The notes under the pieces were generated by a model. It had not been told where the DNA came from and did no database searches. It worked only from the letters and a program-made list of their open reading frames with translations. A stretch of DNA of 64,000 bases from Peribacillus sp044761985 (GTDB lineage Bacteria > Bacillota > Bacilli > Bacillales > DSM-1321): assembly GCF_044761985.1 (NCBI RefSeq), contig NZ_JBIWDK010000004.1, positions 124,001 to 188,000 on the forward strand, in the 5' to 3' direction. The position numbers and the translations under genes are program-made. This document shows, piece by piece, positions 53,109 to 61,645 of this stretch. How positions within the stretch are numbered: position 1 is the stretch's first letter; every line of letters begins with the position of its first letter.

Positions 53109-53987
53109 ATGCAAAATCAATCCTCTACTCGTATTCTACTAACCGGAGGACAGGGCAAGACCTCCTCCCGCATTGCACAGTTGCTACAAGATCAAGACTA
53201 TCTGATTCGGAGAGCCGGACGCAGTTTTCCCAAGCCCGGGGATGAACAAGTCGGTGAACACATACCATTCGACTGGTTCGATGACTCTAACCATGATGAC
53301 GTCCTGCAGGACGTCCATGCCGTATATTTGGTTGCACCTGCAAGTCTGCATCCTGAAGAAGCCATGATTCCTTTTATCCGCAGAGCACTTGACGCTTCAG
53401 TTAGGCGCTTCGTCCTGTTATCCAGTGCCTCGATTCCGGAGGATGGCCCCGTCTTCGGGGGAGTTCACCGTTACCTGCATGACCATGCCCCCGAATGGGC
53501 CGTCCTGCGCCCTTCCTATTTCATGCAGAACTTCACGGAGCCCAGCCATGGTCACGGGCACTCCTTACGCCACAGCGGGCACATCTATACTGCTGCAGGA
53601 GACGGCAAGGTAGGCTTCGTCGACGCAGATGATATTGCAGCTGTCGGCTTTCATGCCCTGACCGACAAGGAGCCCCATAACCGGGAGCATATCATTACTG
53701 GCCCAGAATCCCTCACTTATGATGATGTGGCCGGAGTGATCCGCAGCGTTACCGGCCTGGAAGCCAAGCATATTCGTGTTACACCGGAGCAACTTACAGA
53801 GAGGCATAAGGCAGCCGGCTTGCCGGATAACTATGCCGAATACCTAGCCGGAATGGATGTTCGTATTTGTCTCGAAGGAATGGAGAATCAGATAACAGAC
53901 ACGGTATTTCGAGTAGCCGGCCGAGAGCCGCGTTACCTAGAGCAATTCATTTTGCAGCATAAACATGGTTTCCGTCTAATTAACTAA
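53109..53987 (+). CDS. NAD(P)-binding NmrA-like/SDR-type protein
   Basis: The 292-residue protein is an atypical SDR: cofactor motif RILLTGGQGKTSSRIAQLL (GxxGxTS variant), VYLVAPA, FVLLSSASIPEDG and VLRPSYFMQNFTE, as in NmrA-like and ergot-alkaloid-type Rossmann proteins. C-terminal parts (FVDADDIAAVGFHALTD, HIITGPESLTYDDVAGVI) fit the same group. It is more GC-rich than the surrounding accessory DNA, suggesting transfer. With the SnoaL pseudogene and the convergent TetR regulator it forms a commonly seen detoxification module. AAAGGAG precedes the ATG. Confidence 0.88.
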   Translation: MQNQSSTRILLTGGQGKTSSRIAQLLQDQDYLIRRAGRSFPKPGDEQVGEHIPFDWFDDSNHDDVLQDVHAVYLVAPASLHPEEAMIPFIRRALDASVRRFVLLSSASIPEDGPVFGGVHRYLHDHAPEWAVLRPSYFMQNFTEPSHGHGHSLRHSGHIYTAAGDGKVGFVDADDIAAVGFHALTDKEPHNREHIITGPESLTYDDVAGVIRSVTGLEAKHIRVTPEQLTERHKAAGLPDNYAEYLAGMDVRICLEGMENQITDTVFRVAGREPRYLEQFILQHKHGFRLIN

Positions 53988-54002
53988 GAGGTACTTTAAG
54001 AT

Positions 54003-54052
54003 AAAAGGCTCTCCAGTCATCACCGTTTAAGATGACCATAGGAGAGCCTTTT
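54003..54052 (+). terminator. Bidirectional terminator between the NmrA-like and TetR genes
   Basis: Arms AAAAGGCTCTCC and GGAGAGCCTTTT, with an inner GTCATC/GATGAC stem, lie between the convergent genes. Confidence 0.88.
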
Positions 54053-54063
54053 GATGTCCACAT

Positions 54064-54678
54064 TTATATGAAATCTTTCGCTTGGCTGCCCTGTATAGTC
54101 CGAAAGACCGTTAGTACCATATTTGAGATGGCAAACAGCCTCGGCTCATCCATTCCCAACTTGGCTGACGTGATCAGGGCGATTCGCTCATGTACCAGGA
54201 ACCGGGCCAGATCTCGGATATTCACCTCCGGGCCTATTGCCCCTTCTTTCACCGCGCGTTCCAGCATATTGTAAAAGATTTGCTCCGACAGTTCGGTGTT
54301 CGTCTGCAGATAAGCTGCCAGCTCCTCATTGTGAGGCGCCTGCTCAATAGCGCTGCTAATAATGAAGCACTCTAGACGCAGCTCAGGGTCTATAAGGACT
54401 TTAACAATTGTAGTAAATACTAGTTCTACCTTGTCAACTACCGTTCCCGGCCCATCGCAAAGTCTCTTCAACTCTTGATTTTTCTGTTCCATATAATGTT
54501 GGACAGCTGTAAAAAACAGATCCCATTTCGTTCCATAAGTATCATATATACTTTGGCGGGCAATGCCCAGCCCATTGATTAAATCAGGCAACGAGGTGCC
54601 TTCATAGCCACGATTCCCGAAGATATACATGGCTTTATGCAGAATCTCTTTCGTATCAAAGGCCTTCGTTCTTGCCAC
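54064..54678 (-). CDS. TetR/AcrR family transcriptional regulator
   Basis: The 204-residue repressor has an N-terminal TetR helix-turn-helix: KAMYIFGNRGYEGTSLPDLINGLGIARQSIYDTYGTKWDLFF. The remaining helical part is a ligand-binding and dimer domain with one conserved-looking Cys (ECFIISSAIEQAP). GTG at 54678 is preferred, with GGGGCG upstream; the frame continues to 54705. It is convergent with the NmrA-like gene and the probable ligand of the paired TTCGGTCCGAA operators at 52558-52591. Confidence 0.88.
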   Translation of the reverse strand: MARTKAFDTKEILHKAMYIFGNRGYEGTSLPDLINGLGIARQSIYDTYGTKWDLFFTAVQHYMEQKNQELKRLCDGPGTVVDKVELVFTTIVKVLIDPELRLECFIISSAIEQAPHNEELAAYLQTNTELSEQIFYNMLERAVKEGAIGPEVNIRDLARFLVHERIALITSAKLGMDEPRLFAISNMVLTVFRTIQGSQAKDFI

Positions 54679-54719
54679 TGTAAGCGCCCCTTTCCAATTA
54701 TTCATATAAGTAATTATAC

Positions 54720-55262
54720 TATGCTATGGGCGAACCCGCTTTGACGTATTTCCCCGAAATCCATCCGTTTCTTTAAGAAACCGACCACTTGGGGACTGTT
54801 CCACCATATGGTTTATTCGCCCAATTACTCCTGATTCACATATTCCGTATCCGAACCAAAATCTGATACTTGTTGTTGCTAAATAGATAGTCAAAACGCT
54901 GAATAGCTTTGGTCAGAACTCCTCACACGGTAGGTCGTCAGGAAAAGTGGATTATGGCGATCTACATGTAACAATTGATTAAAATGAACGTAAATCTTGG
55001 GGTCTATAAAGAAAAAAACAAGTATAATAAATCTTAAAGAGAATACGAAAGGGGATTATCAACTCATCTATGAGGTTGAAAAACAAGAGTGTAGGGAAGT
55101 GTAAGAAGTAACAGAGTTAGCAGTTATATCCATAGAAAATGGATATAACTGCTAAAATATATAGTAGTATTTCACTCGTGCAGAAAATGGATAAGATAAT
55201 GTATGAGGAAATATTTTTTATCCAGATGCTTTGGACATTAAAGCTAACTTATTCCTTCAGTT
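54720..55262. other. Gene-free region with one long inverted repeat
   Basis: No intact gene is visible in these 540 bases. The main structure is the perfect 17-bp inverted repeat at 55117-55155. Several stop codons occur in every frame. A purine-rich AAAGGGGATTATC near 55050 could be a decayed ribosome site. Probably remnant DNA. Confidence 0.5.
55117..55155. repeat. Perfect 17-bp inverted repeat
   Basis: TTAGCAGTTATATCCAT (55117-55133) pairs perfectly with 55139-55155 around AGAAA. It lies about 110 bases downstream of the SDR stop on the minus strand but lacks a T run, so it may be a weak terminator, RNA stabiliser or mobile remnant. Confidence 0.6.
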
Positions 55263-55991
55263 TTACCAAGGCACAACTCCATTGTCATCAAAAAAGCCAC
55301 CAGTTGGACCATCACTATTTATTGTGGCAAGCTTCACTACAATGGAAGCTGCTTGTTCGACTGAACGATAGCCACTATTACCATTTAAATCGGTAGCTGT
55401 AAATCCAGGGCAAACTGAGTTGATTTTAATAGGAGAATTGTTTAATTCTTTAGCAAAGAAAACAGTTAAAGCATTCACAGCCGTTTTGGAGCTATTGTAG
55501 GCGAGCGAATTCACATTATAAAATTCCGAAGCTGGGTCTGAATTCAAGGTTAAGGAACCTAATCCGCTGGAAAGATTAACAATTCTTCCAGAAGAAGAAT
55601 TTCTGAGCAATGGAAGCATTGCTTTAGTAACAGAAAATACGCCGAAAACGTTTGTTTCATATGTGCTCTTTAGAACGGACAGTTCCAGTTCACTTGGAGG
55701 TATGTTACCTTCCGAAAACACGCCTGCATTATTAATCAAGATATCAAGCAATCCATATTCTTGTTCAATCCAATCTGCTGCGGAGAGAAGAGAGCTGGGG
55801 TTCGTGACATCAAGAAGCACTGTTTTAGCTTTAATTTTCTCCGTTTCCAATAACGTTACGGCCTCATGTCCCTTTTTTTCGTTTCTTGCTCCTATTAAAA
55901 TCTCATACCCCATGTTTCCCAATTGTCTTGCTGTCTCAAAACCAATACCTTTGTTTCCACCTGTAATTAATACGATCTTGGATTTATTCAT
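55263..55991 (-). CDS. SDR family oxidoreductase (carbonyl-reductase-like)
   Basis: The 242-residue SDR has the cofactor loop TGGNKGIG at residues 10-17, GARNEKKG (Arg suggests NADPH), LDVTN, NNAG, the active-site Ser in NLSSGLGSL, a Tyr/Lys pair in LAYNSSKTAV, and NSVCPGFTATDL. The closing GPTGGFFDDNGVVPW is typical of plant-type carbonyl reductase-like SDRs. It is divergent from the HxlR regulator, which probably controls it. An AGGGAGG ribosome site precedes the ATG. Confidence 0.9.
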   Translation of the reverse strand: MNKSKIVLITGGNKGIGFETARQLGNMGYEILIGARNEKKGHEAVTLLETEKIKAKTVLLDVTNPSSLLSAADWIEQEYGLLDILINNAGVFSEGNIPPSELELSVLKSTYETNVFGVFSVTKAMLPLLRNSSSGRIVNLSSGLGSLTLNSDPASEFYNVNSLAYNSSKTAVNALTVFFAKELNNSPIKINSVCPGFTATDLNGNSGYRSVEQAASIVVKLATINSDGPTGGFFDDNGVVPW

Positions 55992-56024
55992 AAAATTGCC
56001 TCCCTAGTCTATTTTTCTAAAACC

Positions 56025-56040
56025 TGTACTTACGAGTACA
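56025..56040 (-). promoter_or_regulatory. TGTACT-N4-AGTACA operator candidate
   Basis: A perfect 6-bp dyad TGTACT-TACG-AGTACA lies 34-49 bases upstream of the SDR start, in the gap shared with the divergent HxlR gene. Autoregulated HxlR sites of this style are common. Assignment is inference. Confidence 0.5.
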
Positions 56041-56189
56041 TATTTACTTCTTATCTTTGTCCCGGCCTTTTATATGTACATGTAATCATGATATGAACCT
56101 CCTTTCATTTTTGATATAATTAATATAATGGAAAAAATTGATAATTGTAAGTAGGCACATTTTTGTAACTTAAAGAATGGAGTGGAAAT

Positions 56190-56534
56190 ATGGGATATGG
56201 ATTAAAAAATTATGGCGATTGTAGTGAAGAGGTTATAAGGGCCTGCCCTGTTGAAATAGTTTTACATATGATAGGAGGCAAATGGAAGGGAATCATTATC
56301 GACATTCTATCCAAAAAATCGGTCAGATTTAATGAATTTAGACGCTTAATACCGGGGATTTCACAACGAATGCTGACATTACAGCTCAGGGAACTCGAGG
56401 CGGATGGAATTGTGAAGAGGGTGGTAGATGACACTGTGCCACCCAAAACAGAATACTTCCTCACTGAACAAGGAAATAAATTGTCGAGCATCATCGATTC
56501 TATAAGAGTATGGGGAAAAGAGTTTCTATCCTAA
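56190..56534 (+). CDS. HxlR family helix-turn-helix regulator
   Basis: The 114-residue protein reads CPVEIVLHMIGGKWKGIIIDIL, VRFNEFRRLIPGISQRMLTLQLRELEADGIVKR and PPKTEYFLTEQG, the full HxlR winged helix. It has two cysteines near the N-terminus (Cys11, Cys19), the second in the position used for redox sensing in several HxlR proteins. It is divergent from the SDR gene, a standard regulator-target layout; aldehyde or quinone stress sensing is a plausible inference. GGAGTGG lies before the ATG. Confidence 0.9.
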   Translation: MGYGLKNYGDCSEEVIRACPVEIVLHMIGGKWKGIIIDILSKKSVRFNEFRRLIPGISQRMLTLQLRELEADGIVKRVVDDTVPPKTEYFLTEQGNKLSSIIDSIRVWGKEFLS

Positions 56535-57105
56535 GTCTGCGATTGGGAAGTCTTAGCGTGTCGTGGATGCTCTTTTTCAATCTCCGGTAAATCAGAACTA
56601 TGAATCGATAATGACAGAACACGTTTTGGACCGACCGGTTTTAAAACATTGAACTGACTATAAAGGTTGCGCAGTCCGTCTATGCTCCTCTGCCTGTGGG
56701 CCAACTGATCCATAACTATTGCTGAAGGAATGAACCATGGTTATGATGAAATGGATTGGACGGCTTTAATCCGTTGTCTGGAGCATTCTTCTTAAAAATT
56801 TTATTCGACCCGATTCTCTTGCTGGGCGTGGAATATCCGCGGCTCGAAATCATAGAGTGGGGGCAAAAAAATCGCCGCATACCGGGCGCGTTCGGGTTGT
56901 CGGGCACAATTTGAAGAGCGTGAGTGGGCAAGTAGGTTAGTTGCAAACGGAGACGCTGCTTCACGTAAAACGTATATTTTTCAGGGTCCTCCCTTATAAG
57001 GGTCCATTTTTTCATGTAACGCATCGCTCATTGATCTGGAGAAAAATGGTATAATATTTATTATTTAAAACAATTTGGTATGAACAATTGAAACGGGGGA
57101 TTACT
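56535..57105. other. Region without intact gene between HxlR and csaA
   Basis: Only short frames occur. On the minus strand a frame at 56531-56713 (DQLAHRQRSIDGLRNLYSQF-like) and another at 56716-57024 have no clear ribosome sites and match no family I know. They could be decayed genes. Near 56993-57015 a small hairpin with CCTT/AAGG arms is followed by TTTTTT on the plus strand. Confidence 0.4.
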
Positions 57106-57435
57106 GTGACAACAATTGAAGATTTTTTGAAGTTGGACATTCGGGTCGGTACTGTAATAACGGCAGAACCGTTTCCGGAAGCTCGAAAACCTGCATTAAA
57201 GTTAGAGATTGATTTTGGCGAGATGGGCATCAAACGCTCTTCCGCTCAAATTACGAGAAGGTATGAACCTCAGCAGCTTATCGGCCGTCAAGTTGCTGCA
57301 GTAATAAACTTTCCCGTTCGGCGAATCGCTGGTTTTGAATCAGAAGTATTGGTAATCGGAGGTGTGCCGGAAGAAGGCGATGTCGTGCTTTTAAAACCGG
57401 ATGAAACTGTCAAAAATGGAACGCCGATTGCCTGA
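57106..57435 (+). CDS. csaA: CsaA-type chaperone / tRNA-binding-domain protein
   Basis: The 109-residue protein is a single tRNA-binding OB-fold: FLKLDIRVGTVITAEPFPEARKPALKLEIDFG, SSAQITRRYEPQQLIGRQVAAVINFPVRRIAGFESEVLVIGG and DVVLLKPDETVKNGTPI. It matches B. subtilis CsaA, a secretion-related chaperone-like protein, over its full length. The start is GTG at 57106 with GGGGGA at good spacing; the frame is open six codons further upstream. It is a single gene in an otherwise decayed neighbourhood. Confidence 0.92.
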   Translation: MTTIEDFLKLDIRVGTVITAEPFPEARKPALKLEIDFGEMGIKRSSAQITRRYEPQQLIGRQVAAVINFPVRRIAGFESEVLVIGGVPEEGDVVLLKPDETVKNGTPIA

Positions 57436-57749
57436 TCGGATCTGTATCGCATGCCACGATATTTACTTTGCCGTGGCTTCAATGCCATAAGTAATGGAAC
57501 CGGTGCAAAAAGCACTAAAGGAAGATCATTTGATAAAGAATAATCGTTCCTAAAACAATTAATAAGAAAATCCTGATAACGGTATTTGCTAAGAAAAGTA
57601 GTGGAACAAAACCAGCACGCTGGGGCTAGAACTGATTAACATGAGTTTTTCCGTTTTCTTTTTATGCTAAGAGAAATAGCCAAAATTTTCACAACCCAAC
57701 GAGTACCTGAATAGCTATTTAACTGATACATACAAAACATACTAACATC

Positions 57750-57790
57750 AGTAGTACAAACCTAGGCCATGGTTTGTGCTACTTTTTTTT
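57750..57790 (+). terminator. Strong plus-strand terminator
   Basis: Arms GTAGTACAAACC and GGTTTGTGCTAC (one mismatch) with an 8-base loop are followed by an eight-T run. It is 315 bases after csaA with no gene between, so it may end the csaA transcript or a separate RNA. Confidence 0.8.
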
Positions 57791-57796
57791 ATAGTA

Positions 57797-58106
57797 GCAG
57801 TGAAGAAAAGCTGACCTGCCTCTGGAACCCTTTGTGAGTCCGTATATCATCGTGCTGTCTCATCAGATTACGCAAGTTCAAAAGCTGGATTCCACGCTTT
57901 TTATAGGGTTATAAATCCTCTTTATAATATAGCTCGCAGAGAAGGCGGGCATCAGTTATGTCTGCTTTGACTTTGCGTAAACTTGAACTTTTCGCTTTGT
58001 AAGAAATGAGTGGATTCATAATGATTAACAGATATCCTCTTTTCTCGAAATACTGAACGATAGGCAGATGATAATGTCCCATAGATGTAGATTTGAAATA
58101 AACTTC
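57797..58106 (-). pseudogene. IS110-family transposase fragment
   Basis: Read on the minus strand the segment gives STSMGHYHLPIVQYFEKRGY, NPLISYKAKSSSLRKVKADITDARLLCELYYKEDL, a TAA stop, then PYKKRGIQLLNLRNLMRQHDDI. These are the DEDD-type N-terminal domain motifs of IS110-family transposases. An internal stop and loss of both ends show a dead fragment of about 310 bp. Confidence 0.8.
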
Positions 58107-58109
58107 CGA

Positions 58110-58740
58110 TGTTTATAAAAAAATTCGATAAAAATCCTTTGTTGATATATAGGATATTTTTATTACACAAACGGGCCATTTAATGGAGTAACTTTTTAAG
58201 GTAAGCAAATATTAAAGCATAGATAACATTGTGGTGGATTGTACTTAAACTACTAAAGGACAGTCAGTTGAAGAAGATTTTAATGATTAAATATAAGACG
58301 AAAAGTTGGAGTGTTAGTAATCTCTGAAAATACGTCATCCTCTTACATTCTTTAATGACCTCTTCTAACGAAACATCCCATTGGGTTTTAAATAAAGATG
58401 ATAACTTGCTTTTCAATTCTTTATCATTCAAATCCAGAATTTCCATATGTCTATAATCTTTTCTTATTACATCCAGTAAGGGCTCACGCCTCTATCAAGT
58501 AATATTAGGTTATAAGTGGCAAGAATTTCGTAAATAACACTACGAATCTCTTCATTTATGTTAGAAATATCTATAAAGCTCATAGAAACAACCAATCTGC
58601 TGATTTAATTGCATAATATACAGCGTTAGCAATCATTTGTTGAGTACCTTTATTTTCTTAATACAATATGTAAATAAAAAAGGATAATTAGCCCTCAGAA
58701 TGGACTAACTATCCTATGATTTAATATCTTAATTTAACAA
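58110..58740 (-). other. Decayed coding remnants, unrecognised
   Basis: Minus-strand frames contain protein-like pieces separated by stops and frame changes: TQQMIANAVYYAIKSADWLF, MSFIDISNINEEIRSVIYEI, and a 60-codon frame at 58264-58446 (MEILDLNDKELKSKLSSLF...). No complete gene can be drawn and no family is recognised. They look like a decayed AT-rich gene cluster next to the IS110 fragment. Confidence 0.4.
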
Positions 58741-58775
58741 TTGGGTGCCTTCCTTGTTTGCTTTAAGAATAGCAG

Positions 58776-59630
58776 TTATATAGAATCTGATTCAGTAGTA
58801 TTCAAGAATTGAATGAGTTCCGCGTTGAACTCCTCGGCATGCGTCACATTAAATCCATGCGGACCACCTTTAATCACCACAAGCTGGCTGTTAGGAATGC
58901 GCTCATGTGCCTTCTGGCCACTGATTTCGACCGGAACGATTGCATCCGCATCCCCATGAAGAATAAGTGTCGGCAAGTCGAACTTATCTAGATCACCTCG
59001 GAAATCTGTTTGACTAAACGCTGAGATACAGTCAAGCGTGCCCTTTGGAGACGCGAATGCTGCAATGTCACGATTGTATAACCGGAATTCTTCGCTCACT
59101 AGATCCGTTCTGTCCCCGGAGGCGAAGAAGTTAGTTGTAAACGTATCGAGGAACGAAAGTCGATCCGCCTTAACCCCATCTTGTAAGCCTTTGATCACTG
59201 CATCATCAAATCCTCCATCGGGGTTATCTGTAGCCTTGTAAAGGTATGGTGGAACTGCCCCCGCTAACACAGCCTTCGATACACGATCCGTTCCGTAGGT
59301 GCCAATGTAACGAGCCACCTCACCGCCACCCATTGAGAATCCAACCAAAGTCACGTCATGAAGATCAAGATGCTCCAGCAGTTTGTGCAGATCAGCCGCA
59401 AACGTATTGTACTCATAACCATTCCAGGGCTGAGAAGAATGTCCGAACCCTCGTCGATCATACGTAATAACTCGGTGACCAGCCTCCACAAGTGCAGGAA
59501 CTTGTTTTTCCCAAGATCTTCCACTTAGTGGCCAACCATGAATCAACACGACCGGCTTTCCAGATCCTACATCCTCGTAGTGAAGCTCAATAGGTGCACC
59601 ATTTTCAAATCCAACTGTAATATTACTCAT
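58776..59630 (-). CDS. Alpha/beta hydrolase, non-heme chloroperoxidase-like
   Basis: This protein of about 284 residues has the full catalytic triad of the haloperoxidase/esterase group: oxyanion motif LIHGWPLSGRSWEKQ, YDRRGFGHSSQPW, nucleophile elbow GFSMGGGEVARYIG, acid in LILHGDADAIVP and His in GGPHGFNVTH. ATG 59630 is preferred because GGAGGAATTT is correctly spaced. The gene is divergent from an OhrR-type regulator and its promoter overlaps two palindromic boxes, so it is probably induced by organic peroxides (inference). Confidence 0.9.
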   Translation of the reverse strand: MSNITVGFENGAPIELHYEDVGSGKPVVLIHGWPLSGRSWEKQVPALVEAGHRVITYDRRGFGHSSQPWNGYEYNTFAADLHKLLEHLDLHDVTLVGFSMGGGEVARYIGTYGTDRVSKAVLAGAVPPYLYKATDNPDGGFDDAVIKGLQDGVKADRLSFLDTFTTNFFASGDRTDLVSEEFRLYNRDIAAFASPKGTLDCISAFSQTDFRGDLDKFDLPTLILHGDADAIVPVEISGQKAHERIPNSQLVVIKGGPHGFNVTHAEEFNAELIQFLNTTESDSI

Positions 59631-59654
59631 TATAAATTCCTCCATTATCAGTAT

Positions 59655-59749
59655 TTTATATTTTGCAAAATTGTATTTTGCAAAATATAATTTGTGAATT
59701 TATCTTAGTCTATTTACAAAATATTGTCAACAATTTAATTTTGCAAAAC
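59655..59749. promoter_or_regulatory. Divergent promoters with three ATTTTGCAAAAT boxes
   Basis: The palindrome ATTTTGCAAAAT occurs at 59660-59671 and 59675-59686, and a near copy at 59738-59749. On the minus strand TTGCAA (59678-59683)-17 bp-TATAAA (59655-59660) gives the hydrolase promoter, covered by the first two boxes. The third overlaps the probable promoter of the regulator gene. Confidence 0.65.
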
Positions 59750-59817
59750 ATTTTTTATTGTCCACGAGTTATGTTAAAATATTAATGAAGAAAATACTGA
59801 TTATTCGAGGTGCAACC

Positions 59818-60267
59818 ATGGAGACTAACCCGCATAATCTTAACTTAGAGGATCACTTATGTTTCTCGTTGTATGCCTGTTCAAGGGCTATATTACGACT
59901 TTATCGCCCTTACCTAGATGAACTTCAACTCACTTACCCTCAATATCTGGTCTTAGTTACGTTGTGGGAGAAGCAACAAAGCACAATTAAAGAGCTAGGT
60001 GAAGCGCTTAATCTTGATACCGGTACACTGACTCCTCTACTCAAACGTATGGAAGCTGCCGGTCTCATCGAGCGTCGCCGTGACACAGTGGACGAACGCG
60101 TCGTGAACATTCTCATTACTAAAACAGGCAAAGCTCTACAGGAGAAGGCATCGTACGTTCCTCAATCCTTATTCGACGCTTCTGGTATGAGTAAAAAGGA
60201 ACTGGGTGAAATAAACAAGACAATAATGCGTCTGTTACACCTGCTGAATGTAAAAGACGAGAAATAG
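59818..60267 (+). CDS. ohrR: OhrR-like MarR family peroxide-sensing regulator
   Basis: The 149-residue protein has the OhrR signature DHLCFSLYACSRAILRLYRPYLDELQLTYPQYLVLVTLWE, with the reactive Cys15 in the LCF context, followed by the winged helix (TIKELGEALNLDTGTLTPLLKRMEAAGLIERRRDTVDERVVNI). OhrR represses peroxide-resistance genes and is inactivated by Cys oxidation. GAGGTG precedes the ATG at 59818; the frame is open upstream. The neighbour here is a hydrolase rather than ohrA, so the target differs from the textbook case. Confidence 0.88.
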   Translation: METNPHNLNLEDHLCFSLYACSRAILRLYRPYLDELQLTYPQYLVLVTLWEKQQSTIKELGEALNLDTGTLTPLLKRMEAAGLIERRRDTVDERVVNILITKTGKALQEKASYVPQSLFDASGMSKKELGEINKTIMRLLHLLNVKDEK

Positions 60268-60320
60268 ATGCATACGAAAAATCCACTCTATTACCTAAGA
60301 GTGGATTTTTCGTATGCATC
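60267..60320 (+). terminator. Long perfect hairpin after ohrR
   Basis: Two perfectly complementary 23-base arms (60267-60289 and 60298-60320) surround an 8-base loop and begin inside the ohrR stop codon. The inner half, ATCCACTCT with a TTTTT tract, resembles a normal terminator; the outer arms extend it. Confidence 0.75.
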
Positions 60321-60434
60321 GGTTAATAACTATTCGGGGACCCGTTGTGTTGTAAATAGGTTGGTTATTATTGAAATCCTTGTTGAGCTAAAGCCCCATA
60401 TTGGACACTGAATATGAATATTGGGGGATTTTTA

Positions 60435-61037
60435 ATGAGTAAAAAATTGATGTATTTAATTAGTTTTGTTTTACTGGTTTCATTTGTATCTTTTGGATTT
60501 AATGGTTTTAAAGTTTCAGCTGCAACAAACAATGAAGATACTATGTCTGAAATCGAGGATATTATTGAAAATAACAATTTAGAACTAGTTGATCCTAATT
60601 TCATTCCTGAAAATCAAAGATTGAATTTTGATACAATAGAAGAATTTGAAAAATTCATTCAGGAAGATCCAAGTACTTTTGAAGATGAAAATGTTATGAT
60701 TGAGGATGAAACTAACAAAATTTCTTTATTTGCAACTACCGAGACGTTAACAAATAGTTACGTAGAAAAAAGTGGTTTTGGTAAAATTACATCTTATGTT
60801 AGGTTTACAAAAAATAAGTCTACTAAAAAAGTATCTGGCGTGAAGATATGGAGTGAGCAAACAGGCGTTCTCATGGGGATTACATATATTCCTAATGATA
60901 ATGCTTCTTATTATGAAATGAATTCAACTAAAACAGGTGGAAAAGCTTATGCAAAGGGTTCAAAGTTATATGGAGTAAATGTTGTTGGACAACCTGTTGG
61001 TTATCAAAAGTCAGTAACATACACTATTAAATATTAG
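60435..61037 (+). CDS. Secreted protein of unknown function
   Basis: The 200-residue protein has a clear Sec signal peptide (MSKKLMYLISFVLLVSFVSFG...VSAA), an acidic region (NNEDTMSEIEDIIENNN to FEDENVMIEDE), and a C-terminal beta-rich part rich in Thr, Lys and Tyr (TLTNSYVEKSGFGKITSYVRFTKNK). I do not recognise a family. GGGGGA lies 7 bases before the ATG, and the leader can fold so that this site is paired (60394-60426). AT-rich, likely acquired. A small membrane-protein gene follows 21 bases later. Confidence 0.78.
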   Translation: MSKKLMYLISFVLLVSFVSFGFNGFKVSAATNNEDTMSEIEDIIENNNLELVDPNFIPENQRLNFDTIEEFEKFIQEDPSTFEDENVMIEDETNKISLFATTETLTNSYVEKSGFGKITSYVRFTKNKSTKKVSGVKIWSEQTGVLMGITYIPNDNASYYEMNSTKTGGKAYAKGSKLYGVNVVGQPVGYQKSVTYTIKY

Positions 61038-61058
61038 CATTAAGAAAGGGGAATTAGT

Positions 61059-61205
61059 ATGGGTACCACAGAGTCTAGTATTAATTGGTTTGATACGGTA
61101 TATCAAATTGGTTTTGTAGCTCTTGTAGTTGCAATAGGATTTCTTATATACAAAATCATCAAAATTAAGAGAATGAATAAGCGTACTAAATATTTTTTTT
61201 ATTAA
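61059..61205 (+). CDS. 48-residue membrane protein (DUF4083-like)
   Basis: The peptide has a short polar start (MGTTESSINWFDTVYQ), one hydrophobic helix (IGFVALVVAIGFLIYKII) and a basic tail (KIKRMNKRTK). The arrangement resembles small DUF4083-type Bacillus proteins, but that is a weak guess. AAAGGGGAATTAGT precedes the ATG. It probably forms an operon with the secreted protein and could act as its membrane partner or immunity-type protein; there is no direct evidence. Confidence 0.6.
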   Translation: MGTTESSINWFDTVYQIGFVALVVAIGFLIYKIIKIKRMNKRTKYFFY

Positions 61206-61289
61206 AACCTCTTCTCCGGTTTTAGTAACGGTTAGTTTTAAGACAAGGGTGTTCGTGGTGACGCGGAGGTCTAAACTGAGTTTCTTTGT

Positions 61290-61640
61290 TCACTTTCCGA
61301 AAAGTCGAGCAAAGAAGCCCTTTTTTTGTTTATCCAGGTTAGTATCCGGATTTTCATTGGCTGCTGCTATTAATTGTTTAGCTTCCTTTGCTGCCCTATT
61401 GGATTCATCCAGTTCTTTATCTCGTTCTATACTTCCTCTAATGCTAGATACTTCACCTTTTATTTGTTGGATACCTGGGATAACAAACTCTTTATTAAAA
61501 GTTTCTTGGTTATCCAACTGTTCTTTCATTTGTTTATTTTCTTTCCTAAGTGCCGCCATTTCTTCACGTATGGTTTTTAATTCTTCCGCAATCAATTCCC
61601 CGGCTTTCTTTTCTGGTTCTGGCTTAAATGATTCCCCTCC
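61290..61640 (-). pseudogene. C-terminal remnant of a DUF3967-type plasmid protein
   Basis: On the minus strand the coding part reads PEKKAGELIAEELKTIREEMAALRKENKQMKEQLDNQ, a coiled coil, then IRGSIERDKELDESNRAAKEAKQ and ends KKGFFARLFGK, the usual tail of DUF3967 proteins carried by Bacillus plasmids. The N-terminal helix-turn-helix is missing: upstream of about 61640 the sequence is instead an integrase fragment on the other strand. No start codon with ribosome site is visible, so it is treated as a fragment. Confidence 0.65.
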
Positions 61641-61645
61641 AGTAG

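Noticed and set aside
56531..57024. Two minus-strand frames between HxlR and csaA
   Set aside because: No ribosome sites and no family resemblance; possible decayed DNA but not supportable as genes.
57952..58179. 75-codon minus-strand frame
   Set aside because: It is a shifted frame over the IS110 transposase fragment, whose true frame gives recognisable motifs.
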